A DNA stretch of 5,638 nt from Planctomycetaceae bacterium. Its GTDB lineage: Bacteria; Planctomycetota; Planctomycetia; Pirellulales; Thermoguttaceae. Positions 1 through 5,638 of the stretch are shown piece after piece. Each line of letters starts with the position of its first letter. The stretch's first letter is position 1. Position numbers and translations under genes: made by a program. The notes below the pieces were generated by a model. That model had not been told where the DNA came from and ran no database searches. It was given only the letters and a program-made list of their open reading frames with translations. The stretch covers positions 1 to 5,638 of the forward strand of contig WRMR01000344.1 of NCBI GenBank assembly GCA_009776995.1, given 5' to 3'.

Positions 1-43
1 AAAGAAAAAGAAAAAAAGAAAAGAAAGAAAAAAAAAAAAAGAA
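1..43. repeat. Purine-only A-rich low-complexity tract
   Basis: The + strand has only A and G from the window edge to position 43, with single G's in A-runs and one run of 13 A's at 28-40. This is directly visible. In the frame shared with the next gene it reads as Lys/Arg/Glu codons, then a short ordinary stretch ending in TGA at 81-83. It could therefore be the lysine-rich C-terminal tail of a gene whose body lies left of the window. It could equally be a non-coding homopurine tract. Nothing here decides between the two, and no separate gene is called. Confidence 0.7.
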
Positions 44-89
44 TGCACGCCGGGAGCCAAACGAAGCGACGCCACCGGATTGAGGGTGG

Positions 90-1499
90 GTGGCCTGTCC
101 CGGGGCGGTCACATGCCGTACTCTACGATCTCCGTTCCCGGCTGTCATTCGTATCATTCTGCTTGTTGTGATGGTGTGCAATGCAAGTGGCTGTGCGACC
201 AGTTACGTTGACCGGGCCCAGGCTTCGCGGAAGATGTTTTATGCAGGCAATCTCGAATCAAGCCGCAAGGAAATCGACCAGCAACTCAAAAAAGGCCGTA
301 AAAAAGAAGCCGATTTGCTCAAACTCGAATCGGCCATGCTCGACATCACGAACGGCAACATGGCCCAGGCGAGGAAATCGTTGCTGGAAGTGCGCGATCA
401 TTTCGACTATTTCGAGCAGAAGAGTCTCGGTGAAAACGCACTGTCGCTTTGGACCGACGACACGGTCATTGCCTATCCCGGCGAAGACTATGAGAAGGTG
501 ATGATTCGCGCGATGCTGGCCGTGGCCGAACTGCTCAACGGCGGGGGCGATGCCGAGGCGTTTGCCTGGCAGGTGGTCGAAAAACAGGAACAGATCAAGC
601 GCGACGCCGGCAAAAAGCCCTTGCGTGACAAGGACGGAAACGAACTGCCCAACCCAAAACTGGCCTACAAACAGGTCGCGTTCGGGGCGTATTTCCATGG
701 ACTCATTCGCGAGGAAACCCTGGCCAATTACGACGACGCGACACGGTACTACGAGATGGTTTCCGAATGGGAACCGCAATTCATGCAGGCAAAACGCGAC
801 TTGCAACGCGTGCAAAATGGCCGTCACCACGAGCAGGGCAACGGTGTTGTTTATGTCATCACCTTTGTCGGACGCGGACCGTACAAGGAACAGGTCTATG
901 CAACGGATTTACAGTTTGCAATGCTGATTGCCGACCGCATTTTCTCGGCGATAAACAAATATTCGGTACCGCCGACGCTCGCGCCGGTACCGATTCCGGA
1001 AATCCGGCGATATTATGACGACATTCACGCGGTCGGTGTTTATGTTGATGGCAAACCGGCTGCCGCAACGGAAACGGTCACCGACGTCGGGCAAATGGCC
1101 GTTGATCAATTTCAAGTCAACCGCGATACGATCATTGCCAAGGCCATTGTGCGCCGTATTACCAAAAAAGGGACGATTTACGCCGCGAAACAAATCGGCG
1201 ACGTCAACCCCTGGATCAGCCTGCTGATGGATGTCGGCGGGGTCGCCTGGGAAGCCTGGGAAGCGGCTGACACTCGTTGCTGGGGGCTGTTGCCCGACCG
1301 CATCCAGATGGCACGTATCGAACTGCCCGCCGGTGAGCATACGCTTGAACTGCAAGCGGTTTCCAGTACCGGCAAACCGATCACCGCTGCGAAATACCCT
1401 GTTCAGGTCAATGTGACCAATGGTCGTAATACGTACATTCTGGGCAACTTCCCGCGAAATGAATTGGTTGGCAAAATTTCGACCAGTGACTTGCGGTAG
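90..1499 (+). CDS. COG3014-like lipoprotein with TPR-like helices, function unknown
   Basis: This predicted 469-residue envelope lipoprotein has no known function. The N-terminus has arginines, then a hydrophobic stretch (about residues 19-30), then Ala-Ser-Gly-Cys with the candidate lipidated Cys at residue 35. The Ala at -3 makes the lipobox slightly unusual. Residues 40-245 are helical and TPR-like (for example a YAGNLESSRKE helix and an ANYDDATRYYEMV helix). A conserved-looking segment VVYVITFVGRGPYKE lies near residues 253-267. The C-terminal part has LLPDRIQMARIELPAGEHTL, typical of what I recall of the COG3014 family. That family assignment is from memory and was not searched. The start is GTG at 90: an in-frame TGA at 81-83 blocks extension, and the next start, ATG at 171, would delete the signal peptide. 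The GAGGG at 82-86 is too close to be a good ribosome binding site. From memory, COG3014 genes in Vibrio-like bacteria sit beside LpoB-type lipoproteins, but no such neighbour is seen here. Confidence 0.8.
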   Translation: MACPGAVTCRTLRSPFPAVIRIILLVVMVCNASGCATSYVDRAQASRKMFYAGNLESSRKEIDQQLKKGRKKEADLLKLESAMLDITNGNMAQARKSLLEVRDHFDYFEQKSLGENALSLWTDDTVIAYPGEDYEKVMIRAMLAVAELLNGGGDAEAFAWQVVEKQEQIKRDAGKKPLRDKDGNELPNPKLAYKQVAFGAYFHGLIREETLANYDDATRYYEMVSEWEPQFMQAKRDLQRVQNGRHHEQGNGVVYVITFVGRGPYKEQVYATDLQFAMLIADRIFSAINKYSVPPTLAPVPIPEIRRYYDDIHAVGVYVDGKPAAATETVTDVGQMAVDQFQVNRDTIIAKAIVRRITKKGTIYAAKQIGDVNPWISLLMDVGGVAWEAWEAADTRCWGLLPDRIQMARIELPAGEHTLELQAVSSTGKPITAAKYPVQVNVTNGRNTYILGNFPRNELVGKISTSDLR

Positions 1500-1790
1500 T
1501 ACACATAACGAGGCATGGCACAAATACTTCTACTGTATTAACATTAACATTAACGATTACCAACCAGAGAGCCTTTGCTTCATCGGCATTACCCGACTTC
1601 AACGCTACTATGCCCTCACCCGACTTCCCATGCAACCCCGTCGCGGTTATGCGTTCCCGCGAAAAGTCGGACACGACCGGTTTATGCCGCCGGTCTGTCA
1701 GCCGCATGGGGCCTCCCAAGTTTCTGATTTCACTTTCGACGCCCGCTGTTCCCCACCACCCCGGATTGCCCGACAACCGTGTTTGCCCGT
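1500..1790. other. Gene-free stretch with hairpins; possible dispersed intergenic element
   Basis: No convincing gene is seen between the stop at 1499 and about 1790. The stretch holds a hexamer tandem repeat (1537-1554), a 10-base direct repeat ACCCGACTTC at 1591 and 1618, and two small hairpins. One hairpin is TCGCGG/CCGCGA (1641-1646 with 1657-1662) and the other is GACCGG/CCGGTC (1675-1680 with 1690-1695). The minus strand is open from 1776 to 1408, and its translation is coding-like between about 1776 and 1550, with the repeated motif KSG (GKSGEGIVALKSGNADEAK). That frame runs on through the hexamer repeat and into the end of the upstream gene, so it is not called a gene. It may be a repeat family that happens to stay open. 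Confidence 0.4.
1537..1554. repeat. Three tandem copies of ATTAAC
   Basis: Three perfect back-to-back copies of the hexamer ATTAAC lie 38 bases after the stop of the lipoprotein gene, followed by a partial match (GATTAC). On the minus strand the repeat reads Val-Asn-Val-Asn-Val-Asn within the open frame 1776-1408. The copy number of such short repeats often varies between strains. Confidence 0.9.
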
Positions 1791-2242
1791 TGCTTCACCA
1801 TCAATGATAAATTTCGCCCTAACTTCCTTGTAGGTTACGAGTTAAATCAAACTTACTTGGCGATTCCAGATGAAACAGAACATCACAGACTCACTCTGCG
1901 AAAATCTTGTTCAACCCGAGTGATCCGCGTGCAAAGAACACAAGCCTGCATTATGCAAATTGGTCCAAATACACCGATCAGGCAAATCGCTAATGTGAAA
2001 ATAAAGCGATAAAATGAAATGGAGCGATGGACGTTGTTGGAAATTGTGAAACCTGAGAGAAAAAAGAAAGCTCCAATTTGCTTTTCACGAATCGGGGTGT
2101 AGATTAAGATGTCAAAGTTACGGTCGTGAAACGGCGGCCATTCGTGACGGGAAAGCCACATTCCCCGACACAAACTGGCAGGTAAAAAAGTTGTTTCACA
2201 GCTTCCTTTGACGACTGTTCCCCCTATCGGTTGCGTGTCATG
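1791..2242. other. AT-rich non-coding stretch
   Basis: Base composition becomes clearly richer in A and T than in the flanking genes. Open frames exist on both strands (for example minus 2305-1883), but their translations show no family motif, signal peptide or ribosome binding site. A weak promoter-like pair on + (TTGCTT at 2078, a 16-base spacer, TAGATT at 2100) is present but unsupported. Otherwise I see nothing identifiable until the hairpins that start at 2243. Confidence 0.5.
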
Positions 2243-2309
2243 GTGAAACGAACCGTTTGTCACGTCGCCGGGAATGATTCCATTGCACCCGTTCCCGGCG
2301 ACCATTTTT
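2243..2309 (+). terminator. Two abutting hairpins plus T-run: intrinsic terminator or RNA 3' end
   Basis: The first hairpin pairs GTG+AAACG (2243-2250) with CGTTT+CAC (2254-2263), with a two-base bulge at 2259-2260 and an AAC loop. The second begins at the very next base. GTCGCCGGGAA (2264-2274) pairs perfectly with TTCCCGGCGAC (2292-2302), and a T-G and a G-C pair extend it to 13 pairs with a 13-base loop. TTTTT follows at 2305-2309, so the orientation is +. The minus strand has no T-run after the stem. The nearest upstream + gene ends about 740 bases earlier, so this more likely ends an unannotated RNA or sits in the leader of the small lipoprotein gene, whose start is 86 bases downstream. 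A shorter GGAA/TTCC pairing (2271-2281) could compete with the main stem. Confidence 0.65.
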
Positions 2310-2379
2310 CCTGTCGATGGCTTGGTTGAGAATGTTGGCTTTCCCAGCCCCCGATATTTCGTTAATGAATTCCATTTTC

Positions 2380-2384
2380 AGGAG
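2380..2384 (+). promoter_or_regulatory. Ribosome binding site that fixes the 2395 start
   Basis: AGGAG lies 10 bases before ATG 2395. The earlier in-frame ATG codons at 2317, 2332 and 2365 lack such a site and would bury the lipoprotein signal peptide, so the start at 2395 is preferred. Confidence 0.75.
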
Positions 2385-2394
2385 CTTTCCCCCC

Positions 2395-2646
2395 ATGAAA
2401 AAAAGCTATGCCTTCCTTACTGCGGTCTTGCTTGCCCTTGTCGTTGCCCCCGGTTGTAGCGGCTTCAAAGGCTTTTGCGACCGCGGGTCACTGTTCCCCA
2501 CCCGGCAGTCGCAATTGGTTCCCACCCAGACCATGTACACAGTGACTGGTGATATGTGTTGCCCCGGTGAAACGATGTCGATGGCTTGTGACCCCTGCGG
2601 CGGCGTCAGTGGTTCCAATACGGCTTTTCCAGGTCCTTCGATGTGA
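2395..2646 (+). CDS. Small Cys-rich lipoprotein, function unknown
   Basis: This is an 83-residue predicted lipoprotein. The signal peptide is textbook: MKKS, a hydrophobic core at about residues 6-18 (FLTAVLLALVV), then Ala-Pro-Gly-Cys with the lipidated Cys at residue 21. The mature part is only about 63 residues and holds five further cysteines: C28, C55 and C56 as a pair, and C65 and C68 as a CxxC followed by GG. It also has a GSLFPT segment near residue 31. The cysteines could form disulfides or bind a metal or heme-like ligand, but there is no CxxCH motif, so it is not a c-type cytochrome. I recognise the style from small planctomycete lipoproteins but no named family. The gene stands alone, with a ribosome binding site at 2380-2384, a double hairpin upstream and its own terminator 43 bases after the stop. 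It is convergent with thrC. Confidence 0.8.
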   Translation: MKKSYAFLTAVLLALVVAPGCSGFKGFCDRGSLFPTRQSQLVPTQTMYTVTGDMCCPGETMSMACDPCGGVSGSNTAFPGPSM

Positions 2647-2688
2647 GTGATTTTGCATTGAAGTTACCGAAACGCGAAGCGTCATGTC

Positions 2689-2707
2689 AAACGCGGCGCG
2701 TTTTTTT
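2689..2707 (+). terminator. Intrinsic terminator of the small lipoprotein gene
   Basis: AAACGC (2689-2694) pairs with GCGTTT (2698-2703) around a three-base loop, and the T's continue to 2707, giving seven in a row. An alternative longer-range pairing uses another AAACGCG copy at about 2670-2676. It lies 43 bases after the stop at 2646 and points +. On the minus strand the stem is followed by only three T's, so it is unlikely to serve thrC. Confidence 0.75.
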
Positions 2708-2720
2708 GTGCCATGAATTC

Positions 2721-2749
2721 AGAGTGAAACCGCCCTTTCCGGTCACTCT
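2721..2749. other. Hairpin between convergent genes
   Basis: AGAGTGA (2721-2727) pairs with TCACTCT (2743-2749), and CCG (2730-2732) pairs with CGG (2740-2742), leaving an AA bulge and a CCCTTTC loop. A smaller stem, GGCCAC/GTGACC with one mismatch, follows at about 2754-2768. Neither has a T-run on either strand. The hairpin lies about 75 bases after the thrC stop, so it may help end or protect the thrC transcript, but it is not a canonical intrinsic terminator. Confidence 0.45.
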
Positions 2750-2823
2750 GTTCGGCCACTTCGTGACCTCTCAACGTTCCCGGCTACTGTTTCTTGTGAA
2801 GAATCCCGGTCAACGACACGCCC

Positions 2824-4227
2824 TTAGCGTTGCTCCCCATCTTTTTTTACTGTGTCAATGATCGCATCAATGTGATTGGCAACAGTCACCGGGCGGTTTG
2901 CGTAAGGTGTTTCGGTAACGCCGCGTTTTTTGAGATATTTTTCATACAGTGCCTCGTCCATGCGATGATAGGCCACTGTCGCGTCCGGGTCTTTAAGCTG
3001 ATGGCCGGTTAAAACGCAAACGACACGTTCGTCACGACCGATAACCCCTTCTGCGACCAAACGTTTTGCCCCGGCAACACTTGCGGCACTTGCCGGTTCG
3101 CAACCGAAACCGCCCGCCCCGACTTGGCTTTTGGCGTCGAGGATTTCCTGCTCTGAAACATCTCGCACGACACCCTTCATCACCTCTAGCGTTCGGAGGC
3201 ATTTCGACAGATTGACCGGGCGGTTGATTTCAATGGCACTGGCAATCGTCGAAGCCCGGCGACCTGCAGCGGTCATTTCGTCGTAAAACCGTTTGACAAG
3301 CGACTTGTCATACCGTCCGCCGTTCCAGCAAAGGCCGTCTTGTTCGACCAATCGATATAACGTATTGGCACCTGTTGCGTTAATGATAGCAATACGGGGA
3401 ATTTTTTTGATTAACCCCAACTGATGCAACTCCAGAAACGCCTTGCCAAAGGCACTTGAATTACCCAAATTACCTCCTGGAACAACAATCCAGTCAGGCA
3501 CCTCCCAACGGAGTTGCTCCAAAACGCGGAACATGATGGATTTTTGTCCCTCAAGCCGGAAGGGATTGACGCTATTGACGAGGTAAATGCCCAGTTGTTT
3601 CGAGACTTCCTGCACTCGGGCCATGGCGTCGTCGAAATCCCCTTCAATTTGCACGGTTTTCGCACCGTAATCGAGTGCCTGCGACAGTTTTCCGTAGGCA
3701 ATTTTACCCGAGCCGATAAAAATGACGGCTTTCATCAGTTTCGTTATGGCGCAAAACATGGCCAATGATGCACTTGTGTTGCCAGTTGAGGCACAGGCGG
3801 CTTGTTTCGCACCGACAAGTTTCCCGTGCGTAAACGCCCCGGCCATACCGTTGTCCTTGAAACTTCCGGACGGGTTCAGCCCTTCATATTGGAGAAACAA
3901 TGACGATTCCCTGACGCCGACAAACGGTGCAACTCCATTGGCATTCTGCAAAAGCGTCTGGCCTTCGCCGGTAGTGACACACTGCTCGAGCGGCACGAAA
4001 GGCATAAGGTCGTGAAACCGCCAGACGCCGCTCAAACGTTGCGGAACGTCGCGTTTGGACCAGTATTTTTCAAAATCGTTCAGTTTTTTGGGAACGGCAA
4101 GCCGGTTCCAGTTGTATGACACGTCCAGAAGTCCCCCGCACTGGGGGCAACTATGGTAAATTTCCTCAATTCCGAAAGCCTTGCCACAATCCGGGTTGAT
4201 ACACTGTTGAAAAGCTGAGTCAGTCAT
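2824..4227 (-). CDS. thrC: Threonine synthase with N-terminal zinc ribbon
   Basis: This is a 467-residue cytoplasmic PLP enzyme that converts O-phospho-L-homoserine and water to L-threonine and phosphate, the last step of threonine synthesis. A zinc ribbon opens the protein with C9, C14, C27 and C30. The PLP lysine is K124 in NPSGSFKDNGM. An ASTGNTSAS segment near 146-154 binds substrate and cofactor. The phosphate-binding loop is GGNLGN near 251-256. The length and the VLTGHQLKDPD segment near the C-terminus fit the family, so the gene looks complete. I chose ATG at 4227. The frame stays open to an ATG at 4356, but those 43 extra residues resemble nothing and overlap the argF relic in another frame. 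No clear Shine-Dalgarno precedes 4227. No promoter, riboswitch or leader peptide was recognised. The neighbours are not threonine or homoserine genes, so it appears to be a single-gene locus. Confidence 0.95.
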   Translation of the reverse strand: MTDSAFQQCINPDCGKAFGIEEIYHSCPQCGGLLDVSYNWNRLAVPKKLNDFEKYWSKRDVPQRLSGVWRFHDLMPFVPLEQCVTTGEGQTLLQNANGVAPFVGVRESSLFLQYEGLNPSGSFKDNGMAGAFTHGKLVGAKQAACASTGNTSASLAMFCAITKLMKAVIFIGSGKIAYGKLSQALDYGAKTVQIEGDFDDAMARVQEVSKQLGIYLVNSVNPFRLEGQKSIMFRVLEQLRWEVPDWIVVPGGNLGNSSAFGKAFLELHQLGLIKKIPRIAIINATGANTLYRLVEQDGLCWNGGRYDKSLVKRFYDEMTAAGRRASTIASAIEINRPVNLSKCLRTLEVMKGVVRDVSEQEILDAKSQVGAGGFGCEPASAASVAGAKRLVAEGVIGRDERVVCVLTGHQLKDPDATVAYHRMDEALYEKYLKKRGVTETPYANRPVTVANHIDAIIDTVKKDGEQR

Positions 4228-4297
4228 GATGTTTGTTATTCGATACGATAATTGTCTGATTGTTGATGTTACTTCGAGGAAAAAACTGTTTATGATT

Positions 4298-4378
4298 TCA
4301 ATTTTTCTGTACAGCCAACTCCATGATCCCCTCAAGCTCGGCCACGGAAAGATCATCCAACGTGATAAAATGTCGCAT
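4298..4378 (-). pseudogene. argF: N-terminal relic of ornithine carbamoyltransferase, 26 codons
   Basis: A short frame starting at ATG 4378 translates to MRHFITLDDLSVAELEG followed by IMELAVQKN and a TGA at 4300-4298. This closely resembles the usual first 24 or so residues of ornithine carbamoyltransferase (MRHFLTL-DLS-EEL pattern), which makes citrulline from ornithine and carbamoyl phosphate. Intact enzymes have about 300 residues, including a carbamoyl-phosphate loop (STRT) that is absent here. Downstream to the thrC start no frame continues the family, so roughly 90 percent of the gene is missing. The start codon and a GGAGG six bases before it are intact, so the fragment may still be translated. 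Aspartate carbamoyltransferase shares an RHLL-DLS motif but usually has more residues before it. Reading this as a chance small ORF is possible but unlikely given the motif plus the ribosome binding site. Confidence 0.65.
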
Positions 4379-4384
4379 CAATCG

Positions 4385-4389
4385 CCTCC
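4385..4389 (-). promoter_or_regulatory. GGAGG ribosome binding site of the argF relic
   Basis: On the minus strand GGAGG lies six bases before ATG 4378. It is one of the best Shine-Dalgarno matches in the window, and it supports the view that the 26-codon frame is the true start of a former gene. thrC downstream has none. Confidence 0.7.
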
Positions 4390-4819
4390 AATATCTATAT
4401 CTATCTCCCTGCCTTGAAAGAGCTACACATGTAAGCACGGGATTTTTCTGATAAGTGAAGGAGTCACGCAATAATACACGTCAATCAAAACCGCGAGAGT
4501 CATCGAGCGGAATGATCGCTCCGTGACCGCTGCGGCTCTGATGAATCGAACAACTTATTTTTGCGTGAGTCCCAAAGTTGTACCAAATCTACACAACCCT
4601 TTTCAGAAGAAAAACACCAAGCCTTCACATGGGGAAATTATAGCAGGGGTTGCCGACAGATTCAAGAACGCTTCATCAGCGAAGCCGGGGAACTTTTGGC
4701 GAAGGATTGATGGCTATATATCTTGCCAACGGCAGGAAATCGCCCCCCAATCGCACAAAAACTGGAATTTCGCATCAGAAATTAGCCACCCACACAAGAA
4801 TTGGATAGACCAGGAGTGA

Positions 4820-4847
4820 GTCCGGTCTTCTGTGTACAAGACCGAAC
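4820..4847. other. Ten-pair hairpin downstream of the galactosidase stop
   Basis: GTCCGGTCTT (4820-4829) pairs with AAGACCGAAC (4838-4847) around an eight-base loop, with one G-T type pair. It begins 16 bases after the galactosidase stop in the minus direction. The run of T's on the minus strand (4856-4850) comes before the stem rather than after it, so the canonical terminator order is reversed. It may still cap or end the galactosidase transcript. Confidence 0.5.
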
Positions 4848-4862
4848 CCAAAAAAATGTCCG

Positions 4863-5638
4863 TCAATTGGCGTTCGGCAGGATATTCACTTTTTCGTACA
4901 AATAAAATCCGGTCGCGGCTCTGTCGGGAATCGTGATGTGAATACCCTTATTCATCAGTTCCTCGCCGGTTGCTTGCATGGTATCATTTGCGTCGTCAAT
5001 GTTTGTAATCCGGTACGTTTTCGACTTGTCCAATCCGAACAGCGGAAAATGTCCCGAATCGAACGGACTTTCGTCCCGCCGGAACATTTGCACCGTTCCG
5101 GCGTCTTTTTCCGGATCGTGAAATTGCCAGCCGATCCAGGCGGAACGTTCCAGTGAATAGGGCGTCAGAGTGTAATAGTCGCCGAAATAGTATTGCCCGT
5201 ACTCTTTCCACTGTCCGATGAACTTTCGCATCTGTTCGTAGGGCAGATTGTTGTCACGCACCTCCCAAGCAGCGGTCCACGATGGCGAAAACGTTGTCCG
5301 CAATCCGTAAGAGTCTGTTCCGGGGGGAAGGTACCCTGTCCCGAAATATGGCATCCACAGTGGCAGGACATAAGCGTGTGCCTGATTTCCACACGCGTCG
5401 AAAGGGCGAATTTCCGTGTAATCACTGCGAAGGAGCGGTACGGCACGACGGAGCGTTTCCAAATCGTTGCGTCTGCCGCCGCTGGCACAGGAATCGATCA
5501 GCATATTCGGATGCCGTTCGCGGAGTGCGTCCCAATATCGGAAATAATTTTCGACATGCCGGATTTCCGTGATTCCCTGTCGGTTTTCTGCGTCGTTGGC
5601 ACGCCAAAAACCGAGCGGATCGATATTGAAATCCTGCC
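4863..5638 (-). CDS. Alpha-galactosidase, GH36-type, C-terminal part (5' end outside window)
   Basis: The frame is open to the right edge, so only the last 257 codons are present. The first visible residues are QDFNIDPLGFWRAND. In the GH36/GH-D clan the Asp of such a K/R-x-D-x-N type segment is the catalytic nucleophile (here residue 2 of the fragment, codon 5633-5631). IDSCASGGRRNDLET follows, with the Asp of RRND (residue 58) in the position of the acid/base, and then VPLLRSDY. These two motifs identify a retaining hydrolase of terminal alpha-galactosyl residues. After the barrel, the stretch from TYRITNIDD through ATGEELMNKGIHITIPDRAATGFYLYE looks like the usual C-terminal beta-sandwich. 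The stop is TGA at 4865-4863. Substrate and secretion cannot be judged without the N-terminus. No sugar transporter or regulator is in view. Confidence 0.9.
   Translation of the reverse strand, partial: QDFNIDPLGFWRANDAENRQGITEIRHVENYFRYWDALRERHPNMLIDSCASGGRRNDLETLRRAVPLLRSDYTEIRPFDACGNQAHAYVLPLWMPYFGTGYLPPGTDSYGLRTTFSPSWTAAWEVRDNNLPYEQMRKFIGQWKEYGQYYFGDYYTLTPYSLERSAWIGWQFHDPEKDAGTVQMFRRDESPFDSGHFPLFGLDKSKTYRITNIDDANDTMQATGEELMNKGIHITIPDRAATGFYLYEKVNILPNAN

Larger units (their letters stand above)
4228..4862. other. Intergenic region between galactosidase and thrC
   Basis: These 635 bases hold only the short argF relic (4298-4378 minus), a small ATCTAT tandem duplication (about 4393-4405), a hairpin at 4820-4847 and weak inverted repeats. 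An open frame on + at 4523-4819 gives an unrecognised 98-residue translation without a ribosome binding site, and it is not called. No transposase, tRNA or attachment site is seen. Confidence 0.5.

Noticed and set aside
909..1523. Long minus-strand frame opposite the first lipoprotein (also 258-830)
   Set aside because: The + frame has a signal peptide and family segments. The antisense frames are shadows with no motif.
1408..1776. Calling the minus frame a protein-coding gene
   Set aside because: It overlaps the end of the COG3014-like gene by 92 bases, includes a simple hexamer repeat and lacks a ribosome binding site. It is kept only as a possible repeat element.
2208..2236. TTGACG at 2208 as a -35 promoter box for the RNA or the small lipoprotein
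   Set aside because: No acceptable -10 box lies 16-18 bases downstream. Another pair further on (TTGAGA 2326, GATATT 2353) has a 21-base spacer.
1883..2305. Open frame on minus, 140 codons
   Set aside because: It has no ribosome binding site or family motif, lies in an AT-rich region and begins inside the strong hairpin at 2264-2302.
3514..4015. Two overlapping + frames opposite thrC
   Set aside because: They are antisense to a clearly conserved enzyme and show no features of their own.
4228..4356. Upstream extension of thrC to ATG 4356 (43 more residues)
   Set aside because: The added residues resemble no family, the zinc ribbon naturally begins just after Met at 4227, and the extension overlaps the argF relic in another frame.
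4393..4408. ATCTAT duplication as an insertion-sequence target duplication or CRISPR repeat
   Set aside because: The two copies are adjacent with nothing between them, so it is only a short tandem repeat.
4471..4499. TATTAT on minus as a -10 box for the argF relic and thrC
   Set aside because: No -35 match at the proper distance; in AT-rich sequence this is expected by chance.
4523..4819. Open frame on +, 98 codons
   Set aside because: The translation is unrecognised, it has no good ribosome binding site, and its composition looks non-coding. It lies opposite to all neighbouring genes.

Overview
The window looks like bacterial chromosomal DNA, most likely from a planctomycete or a relative in the PVC group. 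The reasons are protein style only: a small Cys-rich lipoprotein, a zinc-ribbon threonine synthase, a GH36-type alpha-galactosidase with a typical PVC-like core, loosely packed genes and long gene-poor gaps. There is no rRNA or other marker in view, so the phylum is an inference.

Layout, left to right. Positions 1-43 are a purine-only tract, possibly the 3' end of an upstream gene with a lysine-rich tail. A lipoprotein of the uncharacterised COG3014 type follows on + (90-1499). A gap of about 0.9 kb (1500-2394) has two parts. The left part (about 1500-1790) carries a hexamer tandem repeat, small hairpins and a coding-like minus-strand frame that may be a dispersed element. The right part is AT-rich and ends in two abutting hairpins followed by TTTTT (2243-2309), which look like the 3' end of a structured RNA or an attenuator. 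Next is a small Cys-rich lipoprotein on + (2395-2646) with its own intrinsic terminator (2689-2707).

The remaining genes read on the minus strand. Threonine synthase thrC (2824-4227) is convergent with the small lipoprotein. Just upstream of it lies a 26-codon fragment (4298-4378) with a good ribosome binding site that matches the N-terminus of ornithine carbamoyltransferase, apparently a decapitated argF. A non-coding stretch follows, and then the C-terminal 257 codons of a GH36 alpha-galactosidase that runs off the right edge (4863-5638).

The genes do not form one pathway. thrC is amino-acid biosynthesis, the argF fragment is a relic of arginine biosynthesis, the galactosidase is polysaccharide or oligosaccharide use, and the two lipoproteins are envelope proteins of unknown role. 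No new multigene system (defence, CRISPR, mobile element with transposase) is visible. The observations most worth a second look are the argF relic, the double hairpin with terminator upstream of the small lipoprotein, and the possible dispersed element after the first gene.
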